A stretch of DNA of 64,000 nt from Chitinophagaceae bacterium (lineage in GTDB: Bacteria; Bacteroidota; Bacteroidia; Chitinophagales; Chitinophagaceae): assembly GCA_947459295.1 (NCBI GenBank), contig CANHCY010000009.1, positions 1 to 64,000 on the forward strand, given 5' to 3'. The position numbers and the translations under genes were made by a program. Within the stretch, counting starts at the first letter, position 1, and every line of letters starts with the position of its first letter. Under the pieces are notes generated by a model that did not search any database, was not told the DNA's origin, and saw only the letters and a program-made list of their open reading frames with translations. This document shows, one piece after another, positions 18,511-26,935 of this stretch.

Positions 18511-18553
18511 AGGATTTACAATTTTGTGTCTGTTATTAACAAAAAGATAATAC

Positions 18554-19765
18554 ATGATATCTAACAAATCCATTGTGAAAGTTAGTCTCCTTGTTGCTTT
18601 AGCACTCATTTTTGCCACTAACAATTCAGATGCGCAAGTAAAGCCTGCAACCAAGCAATGGTTTGAGTCGATTCAGTTAAGGGGTTATTTACAGGTAAGG
18701 TATAACCGTTTATTAGAGACAAATCCACTTTTGAAATGTGATCAATGTGATAGAAGTTGGGGTGAAAATGGTGGTTTTTTCATTCGTCGAGCTCGTTTGA
18801 TTTTTAGTGGTCAAGTTAATGAGCGTGTTTATTTTTATATTCAACCAGATTTAGCAAGCAGCCCATCTTCAACAGCCGGCAATTTTGCTCAAATTAGAGA
18901 TGCTTATGCAGACATCGGGTTGAGTGCTAATAATGAATATAGAATAAGAGTGGGGCAAAGTAAAATTCCATTTGGGTTCGAGAATATGCAGTCTAGTCAG
19001 AACAGATTACCATTAGATAGAAATGACGCATTAAACAGTGCTGTTACCAATGAAAGAGACTTAGGTGCCTTTTTTTATTGGGCCCCCGCCAAAACAAGAA
19101 AGTTGTTCTCTAGTTTAGTAAGTGATGGTTTAAAAGGGTCGGGCGACTATGGTGTTTTTGCGTTTGGTTTGTACAATGGCCAAACAGCAAACAAACCAGA
19201 AGCTAACAATACACCACATGCTGTAGTTCGTTTATCCTATCCGTTTGAAATTAAAAATCAAATTATTGAAGCAGGTATTCAGGCATATAAAGGTGAATAC
19301 GTTTTAACTGCAGACCAATTAAGTACCAATGTTAAAATAAATAAAAGCAAAGCCTATAATGATGAAAGGGTAGCTGCTTCATTTATTCTGTATCCAAAAC
19401 CTTTTGGAATTCAGGCAGAATACAATATTGGTAGAGGGCCTCAATTTAATAAATTGACAGATTCTATTGAATTAACAAACTTAAGAGGTGGTTATGTAAC
19501 GGCTTCTTTCAAGAAAAATGTAGGCAAACAAGTAATCATTCCTTTTAGCAGGTATCAGTATTATAACGGTGGAAAAAAGCATGAGTTAGACGCTAGATCG
19601 TATGAAGTAAGGGAATTTGAAGTGGGTATAGAGTGGCAACCAAATAAAAACTTCGAACTTGTTACAATGTATACTATTTCAAATAGAAGATTTGAAGATT
19701 TTAGGTTGCAAAATAATTTGCAAAAAGGAAGTCTTTTAAGGATTCAAGCACAAATAAACTTTTAA
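18554..19765 (+). CDS. Phosphate-selective porin, OprO/OprP family
   Basis: This is a 403-residue outer-membrane porin for phosphate or polyphosphate. A signal peptide (1-27) is followed by a barrel with family features near the N-terminus: LRGYLQVRYNR, GGFFIRRARLIFSGQVNERVYFYIQPD and RVGQSKIPFGFENMQSS. The barrel ends in an aromatic residue (QINF). The divergent DUF47-PiT operon supports phosphate as substrate, and the intergenic 11-bp repeats suggest phosphate-starvation control. A CDQCDRSWGENGG segment near residue 60 is a local feature whose role is unclear. Confidence 0.92.
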   Translation: MISNKSIVKVSLLVALALIFATNNSDAQVKPATKQWFESIQLRGYLQVRYNRLLETNPLLKCDQCDRSWGENGGFFIRRARLIFSGQVNERVYFYIQPDLASSPSSTAGNFAQIRDAYADIGLSANNEYRIRVGQSKIPFGFENMQSSQNRLPLDRNDALNSAVTNERDLGAFFYWAPAKTRKLFSSLVSDGLKGSGDYGVFAFGLYNGQTANKPEANNTPHAVVRLSYPFEIKNQIIEAGIQAYKGEYVLTADQLSTNVKINKSKAYNDERVAASFILYPKPFGIQAEYNIGRGPQFNKLTDSIELTNLRGGYVTASFKKNVGKQVIIPFSRYQYYNGGKKHELDARSYEVREFEVGIEWQPNKNFELVTMYTISNRRFEDFRLQNNLQKGSLLRIQAQINF

Positions 19766-19798
19766 TAAAAAAGCCTCCTAATTGTGAGGCATTTTTAT
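19766..19798. terminator. Terminator between convergent porin and GH16 fusion genes
   Basis: AAAAAAGCCTC, an 8-base loop and GAGGCATTTTT form a short stem with A- and T-runs on opposite sides. It directly follows the porin stop codon and overlaps the 3' end of the opposing gene, so it probably acts in both directions. Confidence 0.7.
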
Positions 19799-22700
19799 TG
19801 GTATAACCTCACCCAATCAACAGTCATGTTTATGGGTAGCTCTTTTAAATTAGTGACTTTGCCTGGCCAGCTGCCTTCAAGTTGCTGATCAATAATTAAG
19901 TAAAAGGGCTGATCAAAGGGCCATTGATACGTACTACCACCTGCAACTTTTGGATAGGTGATGGTTTCAATACCATTAATAGCATACACTAATTTATCGG
20001 GGTACCAACTTACACTGTAAGTGTTATATCCGCTTGGGTCAATTTTTCCGGTGTTAAATTTTTTAGGCACTTCCTGTTTTAATGTTATGGTAGCATGATT
20101 GTGTGTTGTTTGATAAGCAAAATCATCATGATTGAGCCTTTCCATAATATCCATTTCACCATTATTTTGATTTGGATACATATCTTTTTCGGAAAGCATC
20201 CAAATAGCTGGCCATGCGCCATGAGCAGCATCTAATTTAGCGCGTACTTCTATGCGTCCATATTGAAATGCAAATTTGTTGTAACTATAAATGCCCCCCG
20301 TTAATAGAGGCCGTGTATCACCGTTAATGGTATCATTATTTACAATCCCTCTTAAAAAAATATTGTCTTCATCAAATTGAACAACCCTATCATCGGTATC
20401 AGTGATGTATCTAAAACAACCCGTATTGTCTCTCCATTTTTCTTTAGGCATTTTCCATTTTGGTGTAGAAAATAATCCAATTTTACTCCAATAAGTAGTG
20501 TCTAAATAACCCTTATTAAAATTCTCTTCCCATACTAGTTCCCATTTTGTTTGATCATTTCTTCTTTCTGATTTTTGGATAAAAATATATGCATCATTGT
20601 TATTGAGTTGTAATGCTTCTATGCTCTCATTAATAACGCGCATCCAAGGATCTTCAGCTGCTAGGCTACTATCATTGCTATTATTTGCTTTATTTATTAC
20701 CCAATTAAAGGTTTGTTTAAATTGCGGGTATTTATTGATTTGAGTTTGCATCCATGCATTCCAATCAAAGCTTTCATGTAGCTCATTGTAAGCCCACTTG
20801 GTAATTAAATTATTGGCTGCTTGAAAATTTCTAATGGTGTTATAAATACCTGGTTTAAATGCAGTAATTTTTTTAAGTAAAGCTTGCGCACTATCTAGTT
20901 TGTTAAGTTGTTTCAAACAAACATATTGTAAGTAATGTTCTAACCTGCTGTCTATGTCAGACTCATAAGGTTTACCTGCGCCTAAATTCTCCGGCCATTC
21001 TTGTGCCTCTTGTATAAATTGAATTGCACTTGTGTAGTTTTTATTTTTTAATGCAGCAACAGCTTGCATCATTTTTGCCTCCCAATACAAAGCTCTTCCA
21101 TCGGTAGAACCTTCAAAGGGGATAACATCCATAGTTGAAAGTAGTTTATCACATTCTTTGTATTTTTTATTCAGGAGTAGCGTTTTAGCTAAAAGCATAT
21201 CCATGATAAAATTTTCATTGGAGCTTTGTTTTTTAAAACTTTCTGCTACCACAAGTGCTTTATCATAATTATTTATTTGGAGGTAATGCTGTACGAGTAG
21301 TTTTTGGTATCTCCAAGCAGTTGGATCTAATTGTATTGCTTTTTGTAAGTCTAATTCTTTGACATTAGCCTGATTTTTATTCCAAACAGCTCGAAGTCCA
21401 TAAAAGTGAGCATCGGTAGGTGTTGTACCTAATGAACTTACCATTTGAAAAGCTTCTTCTTTTTTATTTTTATCATGTAATAAAAGCGCTAAGTAGTAAC
21501 GGGGTTTCCAGCTTGTACTGTTTTTTGCAGCCCACTCTAAAATAGGCATCAAAGAAGTTCTAAAAGGAAATATGAGTAATGTTGATGCGCTATTGGCTTT
21601 AGCTAATAATTCATTTGATTTACTCGTATTGGATTTATGTAAATAGGCTTTCCAATAAATAGCCAATGGATGATGAGGAAGTGCTTCTAATATTTTTAAT
21701 AATTCTGATTCAAGTTTTATGTCGCTATAAAATGAGGCTAGTTCTAAAATAGATTCTTCAGGTAGTTCATTTTTAAATGCAAGTTTGTTTGTAAACCATT
21801 TTACATAAAAATTTAAAGGCTGCTCTTTTTCTAGATTTGTAATCAATTGTTTTGCCCTGGAAAAATTGCCTAATTGCTGATTGGCTATTATTTGAATTGC
21901 GATGGCATCAGTATTATATTTATTATAATCCGTAGCTTGTGATGCGTAGGACAGGGCTTTGTCCCATCTTTTGTGTTGAGCGTGTATTTTTGCAAGCTCT
22001 GTTAATGCTGCTGCTTTATATTCAACACCCATTGTTGCAATACTAAAGCCATCAATAGCATCTGCCTCTTTATTTAAACGAGCAGCACTTAATCCATAGT
22101 AATAATTTGCGGCACCATGGTGTGCATCAATAGATATAGCAGTTTTAGCAATATCAAATGCTTTTTGATCCTCACCGTTTCTAATGTATAATTCAGCTAG
22201 TTTAATGAGCCCTTGTAAATGATAAGGGTCTTTTGTTAAAGCTTCCTTTAATTTAATTTCAGCATCTGCAAACATTTTTTGGTCCATGAGTTCTTTACCC
22301 TGAATAACGAGCCCTTCTGCAGTGTTCCATTCAAATTTTGCAGGCGTTTCTAGTGGTCTAGAAAGCGCATTATATGTAGGATCACTTTTCCATGTGAGTT
22401 GTTGTTTGGTTAGTGAAATTGAAAGATTCGTTTTTCCGAGTCCAATTTTAATTGAATCGCTTATTGTTTGAAGTGGTTTTGCATTAATTACTTTTTTTAC
22501 TATTTGCTTGCCATCTACAACGATCTCTAATGTGTCATTAAAAAATGCAACTGGTGAGCAGTACCATTTTAAAAATCCATCTTCTATTTTAATATTAAGT
22601 GCAGCAGATTCGCCAGCTACAACAATGCCTTTTGTTTTATTAACGGGATACCAATATTCTTTCCAGGTATCCGTAGCATGCGGTGCAAATTCTATATGCT

Positions 22701-23706
22701 TAAATGGTGTGAAGCTACTATTAGAGGCATTTTGGTTAAATAACCGTCCAGACTGTATTTCAGCGTACTGACCATCGTTGTCGGTTAATATTTTTTCCCA
22801 AATCATACCTTGGCGTGATAGTCCCCAAATCCAAATCTTTTTTCCTGCTTTATTGTCATATGGAGCATACCTGACCATACCGTAATTATCATCATGCCAG
22901 TAGGCACCAAAAAAATCGGTTTGTTTACCAATGACATGGTATGATTTGTACGTTCCAAAATTATTTTCTTCGTAAAAATTAATTCGTTTACCGTTGTCTT
23001 CATTAATAGGCCATGATGCATATTCTCCACCATGACCAATATAATTTGTTCCGGGATAAATAAATTCAAGATTTCCTTTGGTTTTGATACCAGCGTTCAT
23101 CCAGTGATAGTAGGGTTGACCAATACTTGTATTATTATTCCATATAGAATTTGTGGTAAAGTATGCTTTGTCTTTTGGTAAATTAATTTCTATTTGCCAA
23201 TTGGTTCTGGTTAATAAATCTAGTACGCCTATAAAACAACTTACGCTGCCATCCATATTATTTTTGGTGCTGTAATCTACGGGTGTAGCACAGTTGGGCG
23301 TATGACCTATAATTCCATAGTTGGCTTCGAGTCCGCCACTTGTCCAAGGACCGCGCATGGCAATATCCCTAAACTTGACAACTTTGTTATTGTATAAAAA
23401 TTCTTTACCAGTAGTTTTATCAATGGCAGTCCAAATTTTTCCGCCTATTTCCGGAAGGATTACAACTTTGATGTAATCGTTTTCAAGTTCAACAACCGTC
23501 CATTTTTTGTTAACGGGTTTATTGGTAAAACCATCAAATCTATAATACGGATAAATGGCTGTTTGTGAAGCAATTGGATCCGGATCCGAAAATGGATACG
23601 TAACAAAAGGCTGTTGAGATACTTTAATGCTTGAAGGCGCCTGTGCTATGGATTTGAAACTCGCAGTAGCAATAAATGATAGCAATAAAAAAAGCAATTT
23701 TTTCAT
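19795..23706 (-). CDS. DUF5107-TPR-GH16 fusion protein, secreted
   Basis: This is a 1303-residue exported protein joining three modules. After a signal peptide (1-22, ending in SIAQ), residues about 60-350 resemble DUF5107 (VVILPEIGGKIWTAIDK, MRGPWTSGGLEANYG), a beta-sandwich related to galactose-mutarotase-like sugar-binding folds. Residues about 460-1010 are a long array of TPR-like helices (QGLIKLAELYIRNGEDQKAFD and similar). Residues about 1060-1303 are a GH16 glucanase domain with the catalytic motif EMDIME: Glu1184 is the likely nucleophile, Asp1186 the helper and Glu1189 the acid/base. AHGAWPAIWML and FYLIIDQQL support GH16. The substrate is probably a beta-glucan such as laminarin. 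Single DUF5107-TPR and single GH16 proteins are common; the fusion looks unusual. The frame is intact throughout. Confidence 0.9.
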   Translation of the reverse strand: MKKLLFLLLSFIATASFKSIAQAPSSIKVSQQPFVTYPFSDPDPIASQTAIYPYYRFDGFTNKPVNKKWTVVELENDYIKVVILPEIGGKIWTAIDKTTGKEFLYNNKVVKFRDIAMRGPWTSGGLEANYGIIGHTPNCATPVDYSTKNNMDGSVSCFIGVLDLLTRTNWQIEINLPKDKAYFTTNSIWNNNTSIGQPYYHWMNAGIKTKGNLEFIYPGTNYIGHGGEYASWPINEDNGKRINFYEENNFGTYKSYHVIGKQTDFFGAYWHDDNYGMVRYAPYDNKAGKKIWIWGLSRQGMIWEKILTDNDGQYAEIQSGRLFNQNASNSSFTPFKHIEFAPHATDTWKEYWYPVNKTKGIVVAGESAALNIKIEDGFLKWYCSPVAFFNDTLEIVVDGKQIVKKVINAKPLQTISDSIKIGLGKTNLSISLTKQQLTWKSDPTYNALSRPLETPAKFEWNTAEGLVIQGKELMDQKMFADAEIKLKEALTKDPYHLQGLIKLAELYIRNGEDQKAFDIAKTAISIDAHHGAANYYYGLSAARLNKEADAIDGFSIATMGVEYKAAALTELAKIHAQHKRWDKALSYASQATDYNKYNTDAIAIQIIANQQLGNFSRAKQLITNLEKEQPLNFYVKWFTNKLAFKNELPEESILELASFYSDIKLESELLKILEALPHHPLAIYWKAYLHKSNTSKSNELLAKANSASTLLIFPFRTSLMPILEWAAKNSTSWKPRYYLALLLHDKNKKEEAFQMVSSLGTTPTDAHFYGLRAVWNKNQANVKELDLQKAIQLDPTAWRYQKLLVQHYLQINNYDKALVVAESFKKQSSNENFIMDMLLAKTLLLNKKYKECDKLLSTMDVIPFEGSTDGRALYWEAKMMQAVAALKNKNYTSAIQFIQEAQEWPENLGAGKPYESDIDSRLEHYLQYVCLKQLNKLDSAQALLKKITAFKPGIYNTIRNFQAANNLITKWAYNELHESFDWNAWMQTQINKYPQFKQTFNWVINKANNSNDSSLAAEDPWMRVINESIEALQLNNNDAYIFIQKSERRNDQTKWELVWEENFNKGYLDTTYWSKIGLFSTPKWKMPKEKWRDNTGCFRYITDTDDRVVQFDEDNIFLRGIVNNDTINGDTRPLLTGGIYSYNKFAFQYGRIEVRAKLDAAHGAWPAIWMLSEKDMYPNQNNGEMDIMERLNHDDFAYQTTHNHATITLKQEVPKKFNTGKIDPSGYNTYSVSWYPDKLVYAINGIETITYPKVAGGSTYQWPFDQPFYLIIDQQLEGSWPGKVTNLKELPINMTVDWVRLYQ

Positions 23707-23786
23707 GGCTTATAATTAAATATTAATGAATACTTAAATATAAGCTAATCCTAGTTAATTGCGCTACTATTGATTGCGAAGTTTAA

Positions 23787-24572
23787 CTAGTGTTCTAGCT
23801 GTGCTTTTAATTGCTGAATTAATTTATTATTATTTGCTTTTACTGTTGAAAGTATGCGTTGATAGCCAAAATACCTAGATATGTATACATTGGTAGCAGA
23901 CACAAAATCGTCTGACGTGAGGATAGATTTTGTAGATTTTAGACTCATTAAAAACTTTCGATATTCTTTTGGATCTGCAAATCCATTTTCAGGACTAATA
24001 TCTTTATACATTTCAGAAAAAAATTTTCTTGGTCCTGCCCCTTGATTGAAAATTAAGTATTTATCTAAATAATTATTTCCTACATCATCAAAAAGTTTAT
24101 TGTTATCATTTAATTTCTTAAATAATACTTCGTAATAATATGATAATCCCGTTTTTAAATCTTTATCGGTAACGTAACTAAGTAGTCCACTAGACTGCAT
24201 GTTTTTAAATGTCGTATTGTTGACAAAAAGCGTTGTATAGGAAGGAATGGCTTTTATATTGTAGATACTGTCCAAGAGTTCATTTTCAGTAAATTCTCCG
24301 GTTTTGTACTTATACAATACATGCGATAAAGTAATTAAATTAATACCGTTTTTTGCCTCCGTAAAAATGCTATCGATTTTTAAGTTGTCTTGTTCCAAAT
24401 CTACAATGACCGCAGCATAATTTTCTTGCATACGGTGTTCGATAATGCTATGCTCTCGGTAGTTTTCAGCAAAAAATCCTAGCGTTACTGCAAAAAACAG
24501 CATAAAAAATTCTAAAAAATACTCACTAATCTTTTTCTTATGATTGGGATGATGCGCGTGATGTACTTCCAT
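23787..24572 (-). CDS. MEVHH-type membrane-anchored protein, paralogue 3 of 3
   Basis: This is a 261-residue protein of unknown function, the last of three tandem paralogues. It begins MEVHHAHHPNHKKK, a His-rich cytoplasmic tail, followed by one hydrophobic segment (about 18-38, FFMLFFAVTLGFFAE) and then ENYREHSIIEHRMQENYAAVIVDLEQD. The rest is a helical, probably periplasmic domain. FKNMQSSGLLSYV and LSYYYEVLFKKL are nearly shared with the first paralogue. The helix plus NSG/SSG-L motif recalls the DUF6090-like membrane proteins of Bacteroidota, but I do not claim membership. Only 2 bases separate it from the preceding gene, so the three are probably translated together. Confidence 0.8.
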   Translation of the reverse strand: MEVHHAHHPNHKKKISEYFLEFFMLFFAVTLGFFAENYREHSIIEHRMQENYAAVIVDLEQDNLKIDSIFTEAKNGINLITLSHVLYKYKTGEFTENELLDSIYNIKAIPSYTTLFVNNTTFKNMQSSGLLSYVTDKDLKTGLSYYYEVLFKKLNDNNKLFDDVGNNYLDKYLIFNQGAGPRKFFSEMYKDISPENGFADPKEYRKFLMSLKSTKSILTSDDFVSATNVYISRYFGYQRILSTVKANNNKLIQQLKAQLEH

Positions 24573-24574
24573 AA

Positions 24575-25369
24575 TTAATGATTGTTATTTTCTAAAGCAC
24601 CATGCTTTATAAGGTAGTTGCGTAATAAGGTTAAAAGTTCGTGACACTGCGCCTGGGTTTTAAGAATATAACTTTTATTGGTCGAATCACGAATTGTTTG
24701 AAGCATACCTAAAATAGCTATATAATTATCCCAGTCGAGCTGATCTTTTTTTATCATTTTTTGATTTGCAGGAATTGGTATTGTAATCACTATTTTATTG
24801 CTGTCAATTTTAAAGTTGTCTCCAGCAAGACGTAAAAAATTAAACTTAAAATTGTTTATAGAAATGGGATCTAACATTCTATCTATATAACTAAATTCTC
24901 GCTGTTCTCTTAATTTAAGACCACTTCCAAAGCTAGCGTACCGCTGAATGGCAGCTTTTAATTCGTCGGATTCTAAAAATTTTAAAGTCCCAGAATTTTT
25001 AACTTCATCCAAAGCCAGCGTATTCATTTGGTACAAGTTTCTTCGTGTCATATAGCTATGAGCAGCATAAACTGATGGTATTTCTTTGTCCAGCTCGTTG
25101 TTGTTATAATAAGCATTAATAATTTCAAAACAGGAATCTTGTTTATCTCTACTTTTAATTGTATTTGCATATCCGATAGAGTCGTTGATTACATCCACGT
25201 ATAAGTTTTTGGCACTGATAAGTGCTTTTTTAGTTTCTACATAATGTTCTCTAACATTTTCGGCACCATAACCAAGTGTTACCGCAACAAAAATCATTAA
25301 ACCTTCTAATAAATATTCTTTCCATGGTTTTGCATGGTTTGGAACATGGGGGTGGTGATGTACTTCCAT
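24575..25369 (-). CDS. MEVHH-type membrane-anchored protein, paralogue 2 of 3
   Basis: This 264-residue protein is the middle and most divergent member of the triplet. The layout is the same: a His-rich N-terminus (MEVHHHPHVPNHAKPW), one membrane segment (LLEGLMIFVAVTLGYGAE) and NVREHYVETKKALISAKNLYVDVINDS, then a helical domain with VKNSGTLKFLESDELKAAIQRY in place of the SSGLLSY motif. It lacks the YYYEV stretch of its neighbours. It is 1 base from the upstream and 2 bases from the downstream paralogue. Function is unknown; equal layout but divergent C-terminal domains suggest a hetero-oligomer or related but distinct ligands. Confidence 0.8.
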   Translation of the reverse strand: MEVHHHPHVPNHAKPWKEYLLEGLMIFVAVTLGYGAENVREHYVETKKALISAKNLYVDVINDSIGYANTIKSRDKQDSCFEIINAYYNNNELDKEIPSVYAAHSYMTRRNLYQMNTLALDEVKNSGTLKFLESDELKAAIQRYASFGSGLKLREQREFSYIDRMLDPISINNFKFNFLRLAGDNFKIDSNKIVITIPIPANQKMIKKDQLDWDNYIAILGMLQTIRDSTNKSYILKTQAQCHELLTLLRNYLIKHGALENNNH

Positions 25370-25370
25370 T

Positions 25371-26135
25371 TTATGAATGTTCTGATTTTAATAATTTCAA
25401 TAATTTACCATTTTCTTCTTTTGCCATTTTCAGCGCCATCTGGTATACAAAAATTTGATTGTAATATTTTTGTATATCGAAAATAAATTTTTCTGACAGT
25501 AAGACATTCTTTGTTTCTTGTAAGCTTAGCATAAAGTTTACATAATTGCTTGGCTTATTTAAATCATAATTAGATGAATCAGTCCTCATTTTTCTAAAAT
25601 AAGATCCAATGCCCAGTGGCAATGCGGAGCCAAACTCTTTACCTGCCTGATCAAAAAATACATTATTACTTTCTATTCTTTTAAAAACAACCTCATAATA
25701 ATAAGATAAGCTATTTTTTAGGTCCTCTTCTTCCACATAACTTAGTAAACCACTAGATTGCATATTTTTAAATGAACTATTATTTACATAAAGTGTAAAT
25801 GTTGCAGCAATCATTTCCGGAAATGCTTTAATGGAATCAATTAATTGAGATTCATTAATAACTTTATTTTTTTGTAAGTATAAAAGATTGATTACCCGAT
25901 CAAATCTATTGATGATAAGTTGTTCATTTGCTAAAAGACTATCGATTGTAACTGCATCATTTTCTAAATCTTTCAAAATGGCAACCTTATTTTGCTCAAT
26001 ACGGTGCGAAATAATGCTGTGTTCTCTTAAATTTTCTGCAAAAAAGCCTAAAGTAACAGCGGCAAAGAGCATAATAAATTCTGTAATGTACTCTTTCCAG
26101 TTTTTTGGCTTATGTGAGTGATGATGTACTTCCAT
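25371..26135 (-). CDS. MEVHH-type membrane-anchored protein, paralogue 1 of 3
   Basis: This 254-residue protein is the promoter-proximal member of the triplet. It begins MEVHHHSHKPKNW, has one membrane segment (about 17-34, FIMLFAAVTLGFFAE) followed by NLREHSIISHRIEQNKVAILKDLEND, and then a helical domain with FKNMQSSGLLSYV and LSYYYEVVFKRI, very close to paralogue 3. The first 14 bases (ATGGAAGTACATCA) are identical in all three genes. No catalytic motif is visible. Function is unknown. The divergent neighbour is a PepSY membrane protein, but no functional link is evident. Confidence 0.8.
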   Translation of the reverse strand: MEVHHHSHKPKNWKEYITEFIMLFAAVTLGFFAENLREHSIISHRIEQNKVAILKDLENDAVTIDSLLANEQLIINRFDRVINLLYLQKNKVINESQLIDSIKAFPEMIAATFTLYVNNSSFKNMQSSGLLSYVEEEDLKNSLSYYYEVVFKRIESNNVFFDQAGKEFGSALPLGIGSYFRKMRTDSSNYDLNKPSNYVNFMLSLQETKNVLLSEKFIFDIQKYYNQIFVYQMALKMAKEENGKLLKLLKSEHS

Positions 26136-26309
26136 GGATATTAAATTCCGTTGAAAATAAACTTTATTTTTGAATTATCTTAATTTATAGCCAATGAATA
26201 ATGCTCTAGTAAACGATAGCATAAAAAAAGAATTTCTGGCTCTTTTTTAGGGGTTGTAATCTTCATTAATTGTGATAATCTTCTTGCATATTTAATTTAA
26301 CTTTGAAGG

Positions 26310-26861
26310 ATGCAAGTAGCTGTTTTAAGAATTTTTAGAAAAGTACACCGGTTAATGGGAGCTGTTTTATTTATTTTCTTCTTTGTTGTTGCAATCACTG
26401 GTGTTTTACTAGGATGGAAAAAAAATACAAATGGATGGCTTTTACCTGCAACTTCTAAGGGTACTTCTACCAACCTTGCAGTTTGGAAACCCATTTCAAC
26501 TTTACATACAATTGCGGATAGTGTTTTATTACACCGAGTTGATAATAAACTCTCCACTAACTTAGATCGTATCGATATTCGAAAAGATAAGGGTATTGTT
26601 AAGTTTGTGTATGCTAAACATTATTGGGAGGTTCAACTTGATGGAGCCACTGGTAGTGTATTACAGGTTAACCTGCGCAAATCTGATTTTATAGAAGACA
26701 TTCACGACGCTTCCTATTTAGATACTTATTTTAATACCAAAGGTGAGCCCATAAAACTTGCATATACTTTAATTATGGGTACTGCTTTATTTTTATTTTG
26801 TACGACAGGCTTTTGGCTTTGGTATGGCCCCAAACTTCTTCGCAATAAAAAAAGAGGCTAA
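26310..26861 (+). CDS. PepSY-domain transmembrane protein
   Basis: This is a 183-residue inner-membrane protein of the PepSY-associated TM group. The first transmembrane helix (about 16-36) lies in the typical context RKVHRLMGAVLFIFFFVVAITGVLLGWKK. A PepSY-like periplasmic segment (about 85-130, WEVQLDGATGSVL) follows, then a second helix (about 148-168) and FWLWYGPKLLRNKKRG. It is a short two-helix version, lacking the additional helices of the larger iron-reductase-like members. Small PepSY proteins are often near TonB receptors, but here it stands alone upstream of the hut genes with a 74-base gap. Confidence 0.85.
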   Translation: MQVAVLRIFRKVHRLMGAVLFIFFFVVAITGVLLGWKKNTNGWLLPATSKGTSTNLAVWKPISTLHTIADSVLLHRVDNKLSTNLDRIDIRKDKGIVKFVYAKHYWEVQLDGATGSVLQVNLRKSDFIEDIHDASYLDTYFNTKGEPIKLAYTLIMGTALFLFCTTGFWLWYGPKLLRNKKRG

Positions 26862-26935
26862 TTATAACGACTCTTTACCACCGATACCTACCGGCTTTTT
26901 CGAATAATTCTTACATTGTGTTATAATACTACAAT

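Noticed and set aside
26222-26251. A-rich/T-rich hairpin after the MEVHH region
   Set aside because: The stem is almost only A-T pairs, lies on the promoter side of the MEVHH genes and is unlikely to be a terminator.
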